64,000 bases of DNA from Neurospora crassa OR74A (GCF_000182925.2 NC_026503.1:3968001-4032000), one strand, 5' to 3'. Positions 1 to 12,489 are shown, counted from the first letter of the stretch. Numbers and translations: made by a program. The notes: generated by a model not told the origin, from the sequence alone.

Positions 1-1294
1 GGTTAAGGTCAAGTCTACGTGACGGGGAGAGAGGTCATGGCAACACACATGGACCGTACTGGGCGACGACACGATCGATGACCGCCGCCTCAACACTGTA
101 GATGATATAATCGCTGGCGCGAGACACGAAATGACCGTTACGGAGAATTTGTATATTGTTCTAGAAAGCAAAATATGAAGACTCAGCACTGATTCTGCTG
201 TAGAGAGATCGGGCTAAATGTGTGCGACCGTACATTCCCCTCGAACTCTTGTACCAGCTCATCATATTTCTCTTCTCTATCGCAGGCCATGATCCTGAAA
301 GGGATCGTTAGCCAACCGATTCCTGATCATGCTGTAACACTAAGAACCTGTTGATATCTGGTCAGCGAAAGTCCCTTACAAATGCTGCAAGATATAAAGA
401 TGTGTGAAGATGTGTTTGTTTCAGACGAAAATTGTAAGGTAGCTGAGATTTTTCATCATGGAAAGCTCCCTACACAAACTGGGACCGGAACGGTTGACCA
501 GCCGTGACAGGCGCGATACTCTAGCCAAATGCACTCAAGTCATCATATTAGGGGGTAATGGGGAATGAGAAGAACTGTTGCAACGTACCATTTGAACAAC
601 TGCGAAATGTTTGTTGAAGGTTAGTCGCGGTGGCAGGCTCCGCGAAGAGCCTGGGCGTGATTGACGACGATGAGACGAGCGAGGAAGAATTATTACCTCC
701 AACCTGCGCTGCTAAGTCTCCGGGCATACATCTTGCCCATATCGCCCATCCCAATCAGACCGACAGTGAAGCCGGTCATATTGGGGGATTCCGATGTCGA
801 AGCCATATTGACGCGTGTATTGTTTCTTTCCAGCAGGACCGGTCGATTGCGGCAACTATCACATCGTCACACAAGACCCTCGGCACCAAAGAAGCACTCG
901 CTCGATGATCGCGCGAGAAGCAATGGGTGAGGCTGCGTTGCTGTTGCTGGCTTTGTGGTACGGAAAGGAAGAAATTTTCAATTCGGGAGGCCGCAAGGTG
1001 GGATTTTAAAAACGACTGGAAAATCCCGTCAGTGTGCTTCGCCCCACTTTGATTTGCACTGGAAAGCTCGGACCATCTTCCCGACACCGCAAATGGAGCC
1101 ATGCCTCCGAACTTACAGCCTCCGAACCAAAACTCCACCAATGTCCCGGCCCGGCACCGGCTGTGCGCGGAGGCTGCAATGAATGCCGTCGTCATCCTTA
1201 GTTGCCACGATTAAAAGACGGGACATTTCCGGGAAAACATCGACTTATCATCATTCCGCCTCGCTCAGTCCATTAATCGAGAAGTTGCATCAGA
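1..1294. other. intergenic, no gene supported
   Basis: Open frames here (longest 139 codons, minus strand, 776-1195) overlap each other on both strands and show no family resemblance, signal peptide or repeat structure. The last 100 bases before the ATS1-like start are probably its 5' leader. No promoter motif stands out. Confidence 0.5.
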
Positions 1295-2404
1295 ATGCTG
1301 CTACTCTTCGCTCTTGGATCTAATGGCTCCGGCCAGCTAGGCATCGGCCACAAAGAAGACGTTTCCGTTCCAAAGGATGCCCATTTTGATGCAGACCTTC
1401 CGGCTACCGCCTCCATCACCAAGATTGTTGCTGGAGGTAACCACACAATTATTTTGACTACGACCGGCGACATCTACTGGAGCGGAGACCCGAATACCGG
1501 TGCCTGTGGCAAGTTCACTCAAACACAAATTTCGCAGCCTCCTCGATTTCACCCGGTCGACATTTCATCTGTATCAACACCCCAAGACCCATTCAGGGTA
1601 GGTATGGTTGCAGCTGCCTGGGAAGCAAGCATCTTTACCCGCCTGGATGCCCAAGGTCGCAACACCAGAGTCTACTCTTGCGGCACCGGCCTGAAAGGCG
1701 AGTTGGGCTTGGGCACGTTCATCTTCCGTACGGCGACTCCGTCTCTGATTCCAGATTTTCCTCCCCCGGACACGGAAGTTGTCGATCTCGCCGCTTGTAT
1801 GGGCCATGTCGTTGCAGTTTTAAGCAATGGTGACGTTTGGGGTTGGGGTAATGGCCGGAAGGGTCAGATCGGAGCGCCGGAGGATATTGTTCACTCACCC
1901 CGCAAAATCGAGGGTTTGGGCTTCAAGGTTGTGAAAGCGGTCTGTGGAAAGGAATTCACATGCTTTCTGGGAAGCCCTGAAAGCGGTAACATCATGGTCC
2001 TTGGTTCAGACAAATGGGGGATCAGGGGTGAAGTTCCGGACCAGGTTGTCGGATGGCGAGAGGTCGGTGCTAGTTGGGGCAACCTGTTCATCTTGAAGGG
2101 AGATGGAAGCTTATTGAGCTGGGGCCGTAATGACCATGGTCAACTCGCTCCCGCGAACCTACCCCAAACCAAACATATTGCGGTGGGGAGCGAACATGCA
2201 CTGGCCTTGAGCGAGGAGGGCGACGTTACAGCCTGGGGCTGGGGTGAACACGGCAACTGCGGACCGCTCAGTAGTTCGGATGTCACAAAGGGTCAGCAGA
2301 ACGTTATTGCGTCGTCGAAGTTCATTCCTTCGGGCGCTAAAATAACCACCATCGGGGCCGGCTGTGCCACCAGTTGGGTGGCAATACAGATGCCGTCAAC
2401 TTAG
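1295..2404 (+). CDS. ATS1: RCC1-repeat protein, ATS1-like
   Basis: Single-exon protein of 369 residues. It opens with a textbook RCC1 repeat (FALGSNGSGQLGIGH) and carries further Gly-rich blades such as GDVWGWGNGRKGQIG near residue 180, LLSWGRNDHGQL near 270 and VTAWGWGEHGNCG near 310, which is the seven-bladed propeller pattern. The length and the start directly inside the first blade match the fungal ATS1 branch rather than nuclear RCC1, which has a longer N terminus. In yeast, Ats1 works with Kti11 in the elongator and diphthamide pathways; assigning that role here is inference. The gene converges on rad9, with only 101 bases between the two stop codons. The ATG at 1295 is the first in the frame and gives a complete first blade. 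Confidence 0.8.
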   Translation: MLLLFALGSNGSGQLGIGHKEDVSVPKDAHFDADLPATASITKIVAGGNHTIILTTTGDIYWSGDPNTGACGKFTQTQISQPPRFHPVDISSVSTPQDPFRVGMVAAAWEASIFTRLDAQGRNTRVYSCGTGLKGELGLGTFIFRTATPSLIPDFPPPDTEVVDLAACMGHVVAVLSNGDVWGWGNGRKGQIGAPEDIVHSPRKIEGLGFKVVKAVCGKEFTCFLGSPESGNIMVLGSDKWGIRGEVPDQVVGWREVGASWGNLFILKGDGSLLSWGRNDHGQLAPANLPQTKHIAVGSEHALALSEEGDVTAWGWGEHGNCGPLSSSDVTKGQQNVIASSKFIPSGAKITTIGAGCATSWVAIQMPST

Positions 2405-2505
2405 AGCCTTGGGAACAGTCAAAGATATGCCGAGGATGACTGCTAAGTCGTATGTTACAGTACATGAACTAAACCACCCCTTTAAGCACTGCTCGGTTTA
2501 CTTGG

Positions 2506-4249
2506 TCAAGAGGAAAATAAACCAAAGCGCCGAACCTGATTGCCAGTTAGCAAAAGAATAGACATAGGAGACAACAAGATACATGCCTCAGAAAGCTGCT
2601 GGGTTGGCTCGAGTCCCCCAGCAAGTCTGTCTGGCTCATTACCGGGCACAGCCGGTCTTGCCAGTAAACTGCTAATTCGCAAGGACGGCGGGTTCTGGAG
2701 TGGATGTTAGCCATCTTTTTTCTGGCGACTAGAGGGAAATGACGTAGAAGTACCGGCTCGCCCGTTGCATTCCACTCGACTCTAGCGTTGTCCATCTCCT
2801 CTTCATCCTCACGATCCACGGGATCCCATTGCCGGTCCTCGTCGCCTTGCTCAACGAATAACGGCGAATCAGATCGATCAGTCCTGGCGGCCACCGGGCT
2901 TCGAGGCGGTATGGGTGGTGGTCGAATTTCAAATTGTGTCTGTCGTGGTTGTGGAGGTGTCTTTTGTTGAGGAGGCTTCTGCGCTGGTTTTGGAACGTCT
3001 TTGGCCTCATTGTTTGCAACAGAGCCGTCGGGCTTAGACGCAGGACCCGGTCCCGGACCCGAACCCGGTTTTGGGGTCTTTGAAGCCCTCGCCCTGGTAT
3101 TTTTGTGCTTCTGAGTGATGGCATCCTGTTCTCCAACCGTCATGAGGATGAACTCGCACAGGATACCGTCCGCACTATAAGATAACTTCATCGGGCGTCC
3201 GGGCTCCGAGTAGTAGGTTGCGAGCTCTCCGCTGATTATTTGAGCGTGTTGCAGAATGGCTCGGAAATCCTTGACACTAATGATGATGTGAAGTTTGTCT
3301 TGGACTTCAACCTCATTAAACTCGGCCATTTCTACAGAAATGTTGGTGTGAAGCGGCTTCTTGAGGACAGCTTTTCACGCCATTGTCAGCATCATCCTCC
3401 AACTTGGCTTGAAGGGAGGTCTTACGAACCTTCATTGCCATGAGGGCCGCGTTTCTGCACCTTGTCCGTGAAGCAGGTAAAGTTCACAACATGATCATCG
3501 TCATCCGTGTTGATATCAAGCAATTCAATACCCGGACCGAAATGATCCATGAGTTGTCGCAGTGTGCTAGATGAGATCGACCAACGATTCCCAGCCTCGT
3601 CCTTCTCAAACTTGGCATGAGTTGGTGGCTTTGATTCGAACGGTAGAGAATGAGACGCGGTGATTCCTGTAACGTTGTGAGCTTTGTAGGTATCATGACT
3701 ATGATCGGAGCGTTATGTACCGTTCCTGCAAGAGATTCTGGCAATCAACCGGCTCTTCTTGCCAGGGCCATCGTCAATGGCAACATCACAGCGCTCGATG
3801 GAAGCATCTTTATCCCGTGCAGAATCACCACCTTGGCGAGACCGAAAGATGGACAAGAGGGACTGAGAGAAATTGTTGGTAAATACCCAGGGGACATAGG
3901 TCTAGGAGCGACCACTCACCCGGATATAGAGTTGGCAGAAGAATCTATCTCGATACTGGGCATTCCCCTCGAAATGGTAACGGGAGAAGAACCTGTTAGC
4001 GGCAAAAGTGAAGCAAACGTATGCTGACTTTGAGATGTTGAGAGTAGTCAAGGTAAGCTAAGAGACAGATAAATTAGCACCTGTATCACAATCTCAAGAA
4101 GGGAAGATTTGTTGGTGAGCCCTATATGTACGTACCTTGTCCCTTCTTGCTTCCAAGCAAACATCATCACTGAACTTGTACATGCAGGCGAGGGCGTCGT
4201 GGAAAACAGACACGCCCTCCTCGCTGAGCGTGAAGTTCAAGATTACCAT
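2506..4249 (-). CDS. rad9: DNA damage checkpoint clamp subunit Rad9
   Basis: Rad9 is the subunit of the 9-1-1 clamp (with Hus1 and Rad1) that is loaded at DNA damage and activates the ATR/Mec1 kinase. I join seven exons: 4249-4136, 4057-3920, 3862-3721, 3666-3430, 3370-2754, 2694-2587 and 2535-2506, giving 461 residues. The first six junctions use GT-AG introns except the last, 2536-2586, which reads GC-AG. The start, MVILNFTLSEEGVSVFHDAL, and the following NISKSAYVCFTF segment are typical of the PCNA-like N-terminal half. From about residue 285 the protein is a Pro/Ser/Asp-rich tail, the part that in this family is phosphorylated and recruits TopBP1/Rad4. It ends LEPTQ...RRFGLFSS, resembling the short hydrophobic terminus of filamentous-fungal Rad9. 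The last intron is 51 bases and stop-free, so a retained form would also be in frame. Confidence 0.85.
2536..2586 (-). other. GC-AG intron in rad9
   Basis: Read on the minus strand, the exon ends in GAG and the intron starts GCATGT, has a CTAAC branch-like motif 9 bases before its end and closes with CAG. Removing it joins LEPTQQLSE to VRRFGLFSS, the expected end of the protein. It is in frame and lacks a stop, so sequence alone cannot exclude retention. Confidence 0.6.
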
Positions 4250-5874
4250 TTTGTGGCCGTCGTCGCAATTAGTCGATCGACTTATATTCTTTTGGTCAGG
4301 AAGAGCTTTCTCGGGTCTAAGTCTGGCCACTCAGTTTCTCGCATCCAGTCAGCGATTTCTGTTGTGATGGCCCCCTGCAGTGGCCTGGAGTATGATGGAA
4401 AATAAATCGAGGCCGAGTGCAGTTGCCTTGGAGTGCTCTTGCGTGACACAAAACGCTGTACCTATCAAGAGCAAGTGAACAATGGATGGAAGGTGCAACT
4501 GTGATGGTTGCGCGGCTGCTCCCACTCGCAAGAGACCGCGTCGAAGCACAGCATTTGGGGCGGTAAATTTCAGTGCCTAGCACCCTAGCCTAGCTCTAGG
4601 GCCCTCTAAAATAGGTACACACAGGGACCGATCGACGCTCCCGTCACCTTGCCGGACTTCCGTCGTTCATGAGCGACATACCTACCTGTAGGTACCTAGG
4701 TCGAGGTACCTCTACTAGGTACCAGTAGCCCGGTCTTTCAGGTCAATTTCCCCCCCCACTTGCGCCTAGTTGCGGCATGAACTAGGTCCCGTCGAGCTCA
4801 CAAAAAGGAAAAAGCTCCCATGCCCGGACTATTGTTGGTACGTGCGGGAGTTCCTCAGTAATATTCAAGTGTACACCTTTTCTTCTGTTGAATTCCCGTT
4901 TGGTATGGGACAAGTGATTTGATACTGTGGAAGCAGCAATAGGTACCTCTAGCTCAACCTCATTGGCTCGGCTACCTATCGTAGTCAATGTGGAGGCTGT
5001 TGGATATCCGAGTCCTCAACTGACACACGACAACAAACGCAATTCCGAAAACACCCTGTTTATAAGAAGTCGTGAAGCAAATCACACTGCATTTATGAAT
5101 TCCACCAGTGAGCGCGCTCTGATGCCTTGAGTATGCACGCACATGTGACAAGGGGGCTCGTGTACCCTAGAGGTAGGTATTGATTTACGAGTACAAGAAA
5201 TCGCCCTTCTGTGGTTTTCGGAATTTATCTCCAGTCCTCTCTCTGTCCAAACAGCCCAGATCGCTCTGACAATTCGCAAACGACTGTTTCATCTTCTGCT
5301 TTTCCCTCCCAAACAATAATCTACTGCTTAGTGTAGACCCTTTACTGAATTTCACAGTGAGGCTCGGCAGAAACTGTCCGTTGTGGCAACTGAAGTTCCG
5401 TCCACACAAGTGCATCACAGCAACCCATTTGCCAGGAGAATCACTGCACACCCAGCAACCAACTTGTCCATAAGCATCACCATTGACGCGGGCATTGTCA
5501 CGGAATATTCTTGGATTTCCGCTTCGCAGCCGCTCCTCCACAACCAGCATAGGCCGTCGAGACTTTTCAAGACTTTAGCCAGGCACGCTGGTAGATTCCT
5601 TTTGCTTGTCGAGAGGAACCCATACTTCCACGGTTCTTTTGAGTTGCACGCTAAGGTTCGTGGTGCTTTCTCGCCCCTCCCTTCCATCACAGTACCTGTA
5701 CCTATTCCCTTAACTGCTCCTTCAGCCCCCTTCAAACGTACAATGTTTTCTGACTTTTGCCCAGACAAAGTTAAACAGAACCGTTCACTTCCGCCGTGCC
5801 GTGGGCAGCTATACCGCATTTCGCATTCCCACGTCCACTTTATTGGTTGTTTCGTCCTGGCCTCAACAGTTGCC
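4250..5874. other. divergent intergenic region rad9 / F-box gene
   Basis: Shared upstream region of two divergent genes. Around 4677-4730 lies a cluster of TAGGTACC-type palindromes, with another copy at 4940. The frame of the F-box gene stays open upstream to 5383 (164 extra codons), but that stretch has no family resemblance and is treated as leader. Confidence 0.5.
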
Positions 5875-7760
5875 ATGACCTTCCCGGGCTTTCCCACAGA
5901 AATTTGGTGGCTTATTGTTGACCAGGCTGCCAGTATAAAAGACCTATCAACAATGTTTCTCATTGCTCGTCTCAATCGTACCATGGCATGCTTTGCCTTG
6001 CCGCTAATGTACGGCATCGTCAAAGGGTTAATGTATGACGACGCGGACAGGCAGTCGGTCTGCTTCTGGAGATCTATCATTGTGTCCAGCCTGGGGAAGA
6101 CCTTATATCCGTACTGCTGTTGGGTTAAGACACTTGACTTCTCCGATCTCCTCAACTTCCTCCAAAATTTCGATAAATCAGAGGATGCCCAACTGCGTTA
6201 CAAATTTTACAGCCCGCCACTTCGCTACCTACAACTACTCCAAATTAATATATCCAACCCAGACCATCCATTCGACCAAGACAATTTCGATGGCAACGTA
6301 GGTCCACATGTGCTATTCTGTGAAGTCGTCAACAAGATCACAGAAGGTATCAGGGCTACCGCCGACCAGGGGCACGTCACTTCCCATTTAACTAAAGTTC
6401 GGTTTCCGAACCTAGAATATCTGCCCTGTATATTATATTTTCCTGTGTGGATTTCAAGGCTCACTGGATTGACAACGCTTCATATCCATGACATATCTTT
6501 ACTGAACGAACAGGTGACTCTGGCTATTGCTGAGAACTGCTCTGCCCTCAAACATTTGTGAGCATTCTTCAGTTCCCCACCTATAACCGCATGCCACCCT
6601 TCGCGGAGGCATTCGCAGCCGTTCTACTCAAAACTGAGAGCCTAGCCTCTCAATCAACGTGCTTGTCAAGAATCTGAACCACCGCGCGTCTATAACCTAG
6701 TTGCTGACCTGATGAACGTGGTAGCAAATGTTATATCATACCATCTTATGAAGCTGAAAGACATCTCAGCAGTTTGCTGCAAACGCTTCCTCCTAACACA
6801 ATCGGTATGTACGTCCCCCCGTTGAAGGTGGTCAATAAGGGCATCGGCAGCTAACCCAACACAGAATCTTTTACGGTCATACGAGGTGCTATAAGTGGCC
6901 CACACGTACTAAAGGCTCTGGATCGGCATTCTGGCTCTCTGAAACTCATTCAGTTGACAAAATTGGAGGCCAGAGCTCTGGGCGCATTGAACGAGCTTCA
7001 AAAGTGCAATGCACTGGAGAGTCTGTATCTCGACGCCATCGTTGGCCCAGACTTTGACTTTGTACGGTCCGATACAGCAGTCTACGGTCAGTGTGTGGAT
7101 TGGCTGCAAAACTGCGGCCAAATGACACACCTCAGCTTGGGCTTTTTCCCTGGTGGCACGCAACTTCTCAAGGATTCATTGACAGGGCCAAAGCTCCGTC
7201 TTAAGTCTCTCACCCTGATGTCAGTTGAGGCAAATGCGCCCTGGTATAGTGAGCTACATCACCAAACGAAACTTGAGTACTTGAACGTTGAAGTCCCACA
7301 GTTAGAGTTTCAGGAACTTGGACCTGCCACTGGGAGATGCCAGGGCCTTGCCGCAGGCATATCGCGCTGTCCAGAGCTCAAGGAACTGGAGACGGAAGAG
7401 TATCTCTCGGTCGCAGATATCAGCATAATCAGCGAAGGGGCTTTGAAGTTGGAAAAAATCAGCTTCAGCGGGAGTCTGGTCCATGATGCGCACATCATGC
7501 CACTTGCAAACCTTCCGCGCCTTAAGGAAGTATACGTCACAGGTGACTCGGCCTTCACGGCCTCGGGGATCCTGAAATTCTTCCAAAAGATGGAAGAAAC
7601 CCCCGACCATGACCATCAGGGGTTTGAATTCGGCGCGGCGTTCCAGCAAGGCACTTCGATTGGACAGAGAGAGTACATACGCATTCGTAAGGCAGCCAAG
7701 CGAGCCTTTGATGGAGATGTTGATATCCGGTTCATTGATTCCGACGGAGAAGAGTACTGA
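5875..7760 (+). CDS. F-box/leucine-rich-repeat-like protein
   Basis: Predicted 552-residue protein from exons 5875-6557, 6725-6804 and 6865-7760. Intron 1 is GTGAGC...GTAG (167 bases) and intron 2 is GTATGT...ACAG (60 bases), both with CTGAC or CTAAC near the acceptor. The N terminus, MTFPGFPTEIWWLIVDQA, has the Leu/Phe-Pro-x-Glu-(I/L)-W pattern of an F-box helix. Downstream segments repeat a Leu-rich rhythm (TGLTTLHIHDISLL, CNALESLYLDAIVG, LKSLTLMSV, LPRLKEVYVTG), as in the divergent LRRs of fungal F-box proteins. It would therefore act as a substrate receptor of an SCF ubiquitin ligase; the target cannot be read. I chose the ATG at 5875 because the F-box begins there, although an in-frame ATG exists at 5383. 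The exon 1 to 2 junction is the least certain part. Confidence 0.65.
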
Positions 7761-9403
7761 TTCCAGGATAACCTAGAGTCTTGGTAGCCCCTCAAGGCAC
7801 GGAAACTGTGAATGACTGATACTAACGAGGCCGCGGCTCAATCAAGTAGTTGGGAGGGCCCCTGATAAGGGAGAAAATTAGGGGTGGCTAACATGTTCAC
7901 ATGATGTTTGTTGCCGGTCGTAAATAAGCACGGAGAGAGAAATTATATGCCTGGAAGAAATCCGATGTACATCTTCATTCGAAACTCCCGGAGCAAGATC
8001 ATGTGATATGATTTGCAGTACTGTTTGCGCTTACAGGTACGCTTTGCATGCCTATATCTATAATAAACTGGCATTTCTTTTTTTATGTTCGGACCAAAAG
8101 CAGACAAGTGTTGCAATGAATGACCGTCTCATCCACGTCGTGTCCCCATGTGAATGGATTCAAGCGAGTGGTTATAGGAATGGAAAACGAAACATGTCCA
8201 TCACAGTCCATTTCTGAAATCATGTTCGACGTCCAGCACGTTCTCTGCCTATATGCTCTGAGTTCGAAGTTACATCCCAATACCTTGACACCTTGCTCAG
8301 GTGTTTTCGACTATCCACAACACATATAACGGCCTTTGTCCAGATTCTTTTGTTTCCTTTTCGTCCTTTTTGTTTCTTTTTTTTTTTCCTGCTTCAAGGG
8401 TGGCCGTCCCGCAATCAAACTCAACAATGCTAGTAGGGGTAGCTTGTTTGACAGATCAAGCCTCGGATGACACAGTGGCTTGTGTAGAGGCTCAGAAGGA
8501 AGAAAGGAACTTGAAGTGTCGTATGTACAAGGAGAGATTGCGGAAGCTGGGTTAGGGTTTCAAGTTGGAATATCAAAGGTGGAAATTTACCATAGCGAAA
8601 TAGAAAAGATATCTTTCCATTGTTACCCTCATATGACTCGGTAGGTGACCACATTCTATATCTTAGGATGTAAAACAGGATAACCCGATTCTGGCTAGCT
8701 TTAGAAATGCACGGGTTTCCTCGACCATCGATCATTACATGGATAGTTAGACTGGCGGTCTGTTGACTTGTTCCTGAATGCGGTAAACTGTTTACATTTT
8801 CATTTCGTTACTGGCTCAGTACTGCAGAACATGGGTGTTGTGCACGGACAAGCGCACGGGCCCTGAAAGTGCAGTAAACGCGGAACATGTTAGGAATTGA
8901 AAAGATGTCATATTTACCGTGTCTATCAACCCCTAGGTACGGTGGGCGATTGGAAAAAAAAAAGAAGAAAACAAAGCAGCTCGTGCCAGCTGAGGCTTGG
9001 GTAGAATGGATATATCTCTCCTTACTTCTACATTTTCTAGCGATCGTTGATAGCTGTTCCTGCTATTCAAACACTGTGGCGGCATGCAGTCATAATGCAG
9101 TGCGCGATGGACCGGAGCCTTCTACGTCTTTCTACATGACCCCACTCCTCTGGTGTAGTGTTGAATATCGTCAGGAGTTATGGACCCCGCCATAACACAA
9201 GCTGGCCCCCTCCCCTCCTCTTCCGCTCTCTGCTCCGTACATGGCAACTTGCTTGGAACCAAATCATTACCCATATTTAACACAATTCTTTGACACTGCT
9301 TCACTTTCGCGATCTACACGCCAGTAAAGTATTTCAGAAGCGCTTCTTCAATTCGAACATCTGAATCAATAGTCAGAATTACTGCTCGCCGCAAAGAGTC
9401 AGG
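7761..9403. other. intergenic, no gene supported
   Basis: About 1.6 kb between two genes on the same strand. It contains a T-rich stretch around 8340-8390 and an A run at 8955-8971. Short open frames on both strands are not protein-like. The last part is the promoter and leader of cdc37. Confidence 0.5.
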
Positions 9404-11015
9404 ATGCCGGTCGACTACAGCAAGTGGGTAAGTTACCCTTTTTTTTGGCCACCATGAGTGCAACTCGTGGAGAGATGCACTGACATGCCGATTCAGGATG
9501 CGCTGGAGCTCAGCGATGACTCTGATGTCGAGGTTCATCCCAACGTCGACAAGCGGTCTTTCATTCGTGCCAAGCAGAACCAGATTCATGCGGAACGCCA
9601 GCAACGCAAGCTCCAGATCGAGACCCTCAAGTACGAAAGAATCATCAATGATACTCTGATCAAGCGGATCTCCTCCCTACTTGCCTCTCTCAAGGCCCAT
9701 GCTTCGGAAGTCAGCTCGCGCAACCCAGGCGAGGTGGCCTTCCAGGCTGTCATAGAGTCGGCCGCTGGTCTAGATCCCAAGGATGACCAGCCCCCACCAA
9801 GGCCTGCCGGTGTTCACAATGCAGAACAACCCCTGCCTACGTACACCAAGATGATGGCCACGCTTCTTGACGATGTCAACAAGACCTTGGAGGAGAAGAA
9901 AGTCGAGCAAGACAAGAGATACGAAGCTACTATCGCGGAAGTGGAGGAGCACCTCAAGAAAGTCACAAACCTACAGGGCGAGTTGCTCAACAAGCTTGAC
10001 GAGCTGGAAAAGATTGACAAGAGCAAAATTACGAGCGAGTCTATCCACACGGGCTTTGACAGCACGCACATCAACAAGGCGAAGGCCTCTACCTCAGGAG
10101 ACAAGAAGGAGGCGTCCAAGGTCGAACTTCTAAACCCGAACTACAGCGCCACCGATAGCCTACCTGCACCCAGCACGACTACGAACGATGATGACGATGA
10201 TGCTGAAATTGAGGCTTCTCCTGCCGCCAAACAATTTGCTTCGATCAAGGCAGACGACTACCGGGAGTCCCTCGCCTTCCTTACGAAACACCCAGAAATC
10301 CTTACCGAAAAAGAAACCGATGGTCTGCTCGTCCTCGCTTTCGACGCACAGCTTCAAAATCGTGACGACTATGCTCGCAATTGCGTCCACCAAGCACTCC
10401 TGCTGCAATACTGCCGGGCTTTGGGACGCGACGGTGTCGCTTTATTCTTCAAGCGCATCACGACACAAGGCCACCAGGCCCAGGAGGTCTTCTTCAAGGA
10501 TGTGCAGGACACATTTTACAAGATCAAGAACAGGGCCAGAGAGATCAACCTGCAGAGGGCAAAGGAAGAGGCCGAAGGTGGCAGCCAAGAGGGAGTGGAA
10601 CAGATCCAACTGCATGCGGTAGAGCCTGGTACGGTGATCAACATCAACATTCCTCCAGCTGACAGTGAAGACCCGGAGGTACAGCAAGCTAGAGCTATCT
10701 TTGAAAGCTTTAGTCCCGAGATGAAGAAGGCTCTGGAATCGGGCAAGTTGGATGAGGTGAACAAGGTTCTGGGCAAGATGAAGGTTGAGGAGGCTGAGGA
10801 GTTGGTGAGCAAATTTGGAGATGTAAGTTGACAGTCGTTTTCTTCCGTGTTGATTTGCTGCAAGAACAGAATTGCTAACATGAGGTCTTTAGGCTGGTGT
10901 TTTGAGTCTCGAGGAGGAAATCATTGACGCCACTACACAAGAGGGCCAGGAAAAGTGGAAGGAGATCGAGGCTGCCAAGAAGCACGCAGATGAGCCCGCT
11001 GGTGACCCGGAATGA
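9404..11015 (+). CDS. cdc37: Hsp90 co-chaperone Cdc37
   Basis: Cdc37 brings client protein kinases to Hsp90 in the cytosol. Exons 9404-9427, 9497-10822 and 10893-11015 give 490 residues; the introns are 69 and 70 bases with GTAAGT donors. The tiny first exon encodes MPVDYSKW and joins to DALELSDDSDVEVHPNVDK, the nearly invariant Cdc37 start. Ser14 lies in an acidic casein kinase 2 context, the site whose phosphorylation is needed for kinase binding in yeast and humans. A long charged helical region follows (about 30-200), then the Hsp90-binding middle domain (about 240-400, including YARNCVHQALLLQYC), then a C-terminal helical tail rich in Glu/Lys. Length is in the fungal range. The start is fixed by the family N terminus. 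Confidence 0.95.
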
Positions 11016-12489
11016 TTAATGTAAGACGCCGTCTTCGTACCTTTCGTTCTGGCTTGGAACATGTTTAGGACATAGGCATTGTAATTTCGACGGACATAGC
11101 AACGAACATAGGAGCATACCAGGCTTCAAGCTATATCAAGGTCATGTGTTAGCTCTGCCCTGTTTTCAGAATTCACTGTACGGATCGCCTTTTCGACCAA
11201 TAAGCAGGTAGTCGGCTGTATCATCCTTCAGTCGAGTTTCTGTTACTGAGTTATGGCTGGCATATCAGATTTAGCATCACTCCCAAGTTCACGGGATTGT
11301 TAGTTGATCGCCTTGGTTCTGTCCGTAAGCAACACAATGGCCACGCAATCAGATACTAATCTTGATCAAATAGAGCATCAACATGGTCAAGACTTGCGTG
11401 GGTGTTTTATTCGTTCATCTTGAAATCCCCCAAGCGAGAGCAAGCAGCCTCTTTCTCCACAAGCTTACGTTTTCTTTGTTGAGCTGACGCAGCTGCCCAG
11501 CAAGGTGCTCGCAAGTTCACAACCTCTGGTATGGCTAGATACGATGTTAATGGTTCTACGGAATTCCTTAGTGAAGAGTACCTGAGAGAGAGAATCAAGG
11601 AGTGGTGTCCCTGGTGTTTCGAGGGTGTTTGAGAGGCTTATACTCGTCTGTACCTGATCGGGAAAACCATGGGACCCCTCAGTGCCGTCGCTGGGGAGAC
11701 CCTTTTCTGGGTCGCCAATAGCCAATCAGAATCTGCGATACACTCCTGCATAGTTACCCCTGAGTCACAAACACAAAGTTGGCGGTACGTACACATATCT
11801 CCAGATTGGGAACTCCGTTCTACATACTTCATGAGACGCAGCCTCACCTCATTTCGGCCTCAGTCCGGGGCCTTTGTATGAGCCGCGCACGCTGTGAATC
11901 TGCGAGTCTAAAAGGGCGAAGATTGGGGGTAATTGCTCGATCATTTACAGATAAGCGGGCTGACTGACTACATCAAAGCGAGGCGCAGCACGCCTCCTTG
12001 TCAAGTTACAGCACAAGGTTGTTTCATAACGCTGAAGTTGACTTGTGAGAGGAAGTCTTTTTTTCCCTCTCTCTTTTTTTGGGAAACAGAGCCTCCTTGT
12101 CGTCGCAAAGACGTGGACGGGGTGGGGTGATCTTCAACTCATTAGCGGATCCCAACCCATTGGGTAAAGGTGAATGCACATGCGTACCCATGCAGATCCG
12201 TTCGAAGAGCAGTCTTTCTCTAGTGCAGAAAGAGAGGAAAGTCGGTGGATGAGGCGAGGCCGAAAACGATTGCGGAAAACTTGCATTCTTCTGCTTGACA
12301 TTCTCTTTCTACTCCTTTCGATATTTCTTTTCCTTAGACTCTTCAACACTCACGGCATTTTTGGGAGTTCAGTTCTAGTCGTTTGCTCATTACACTCGAT
12401 ACCAGGCTCGGGGACAGAGAGCCGAGACCCTTTCCCACGATCCCAATCACCGCAACTCCTCCACGGGGGTCAATCTGAAAGTAACAATA
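11016..12489. other. intergenic, no gene supported
   Basis: About 1.5 kb between two genes on the same strand. Short overlapping open frames only. The frame at 12174-12695 is a shadow of the next gene. A T/C-rich run at 12050-12085 and at 12290-12345 may belong to the leader of the downstream gene. Confidence 0.45.

Noticed and set aside
5383-5874. 164-codon N-terminal extension of the F-box protein
   Set aside because: No family resemblance, and the F-box itself starts at the ATG at 5875; kept as leader.
6562-6724. Apparent frameshift between the two halves of the F-box gene
   Set aside because: A GTGAGC donor at 6558 and a GTAG acceptor ending at 6724 join the frames cleanly, so a broken gene is not needed.
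9333-9357. TTC/GAA units upstream of cdc37 as a heat-shock element
   Set aside because: The units do not keep the five-base spacing that defines a heat-shock element.
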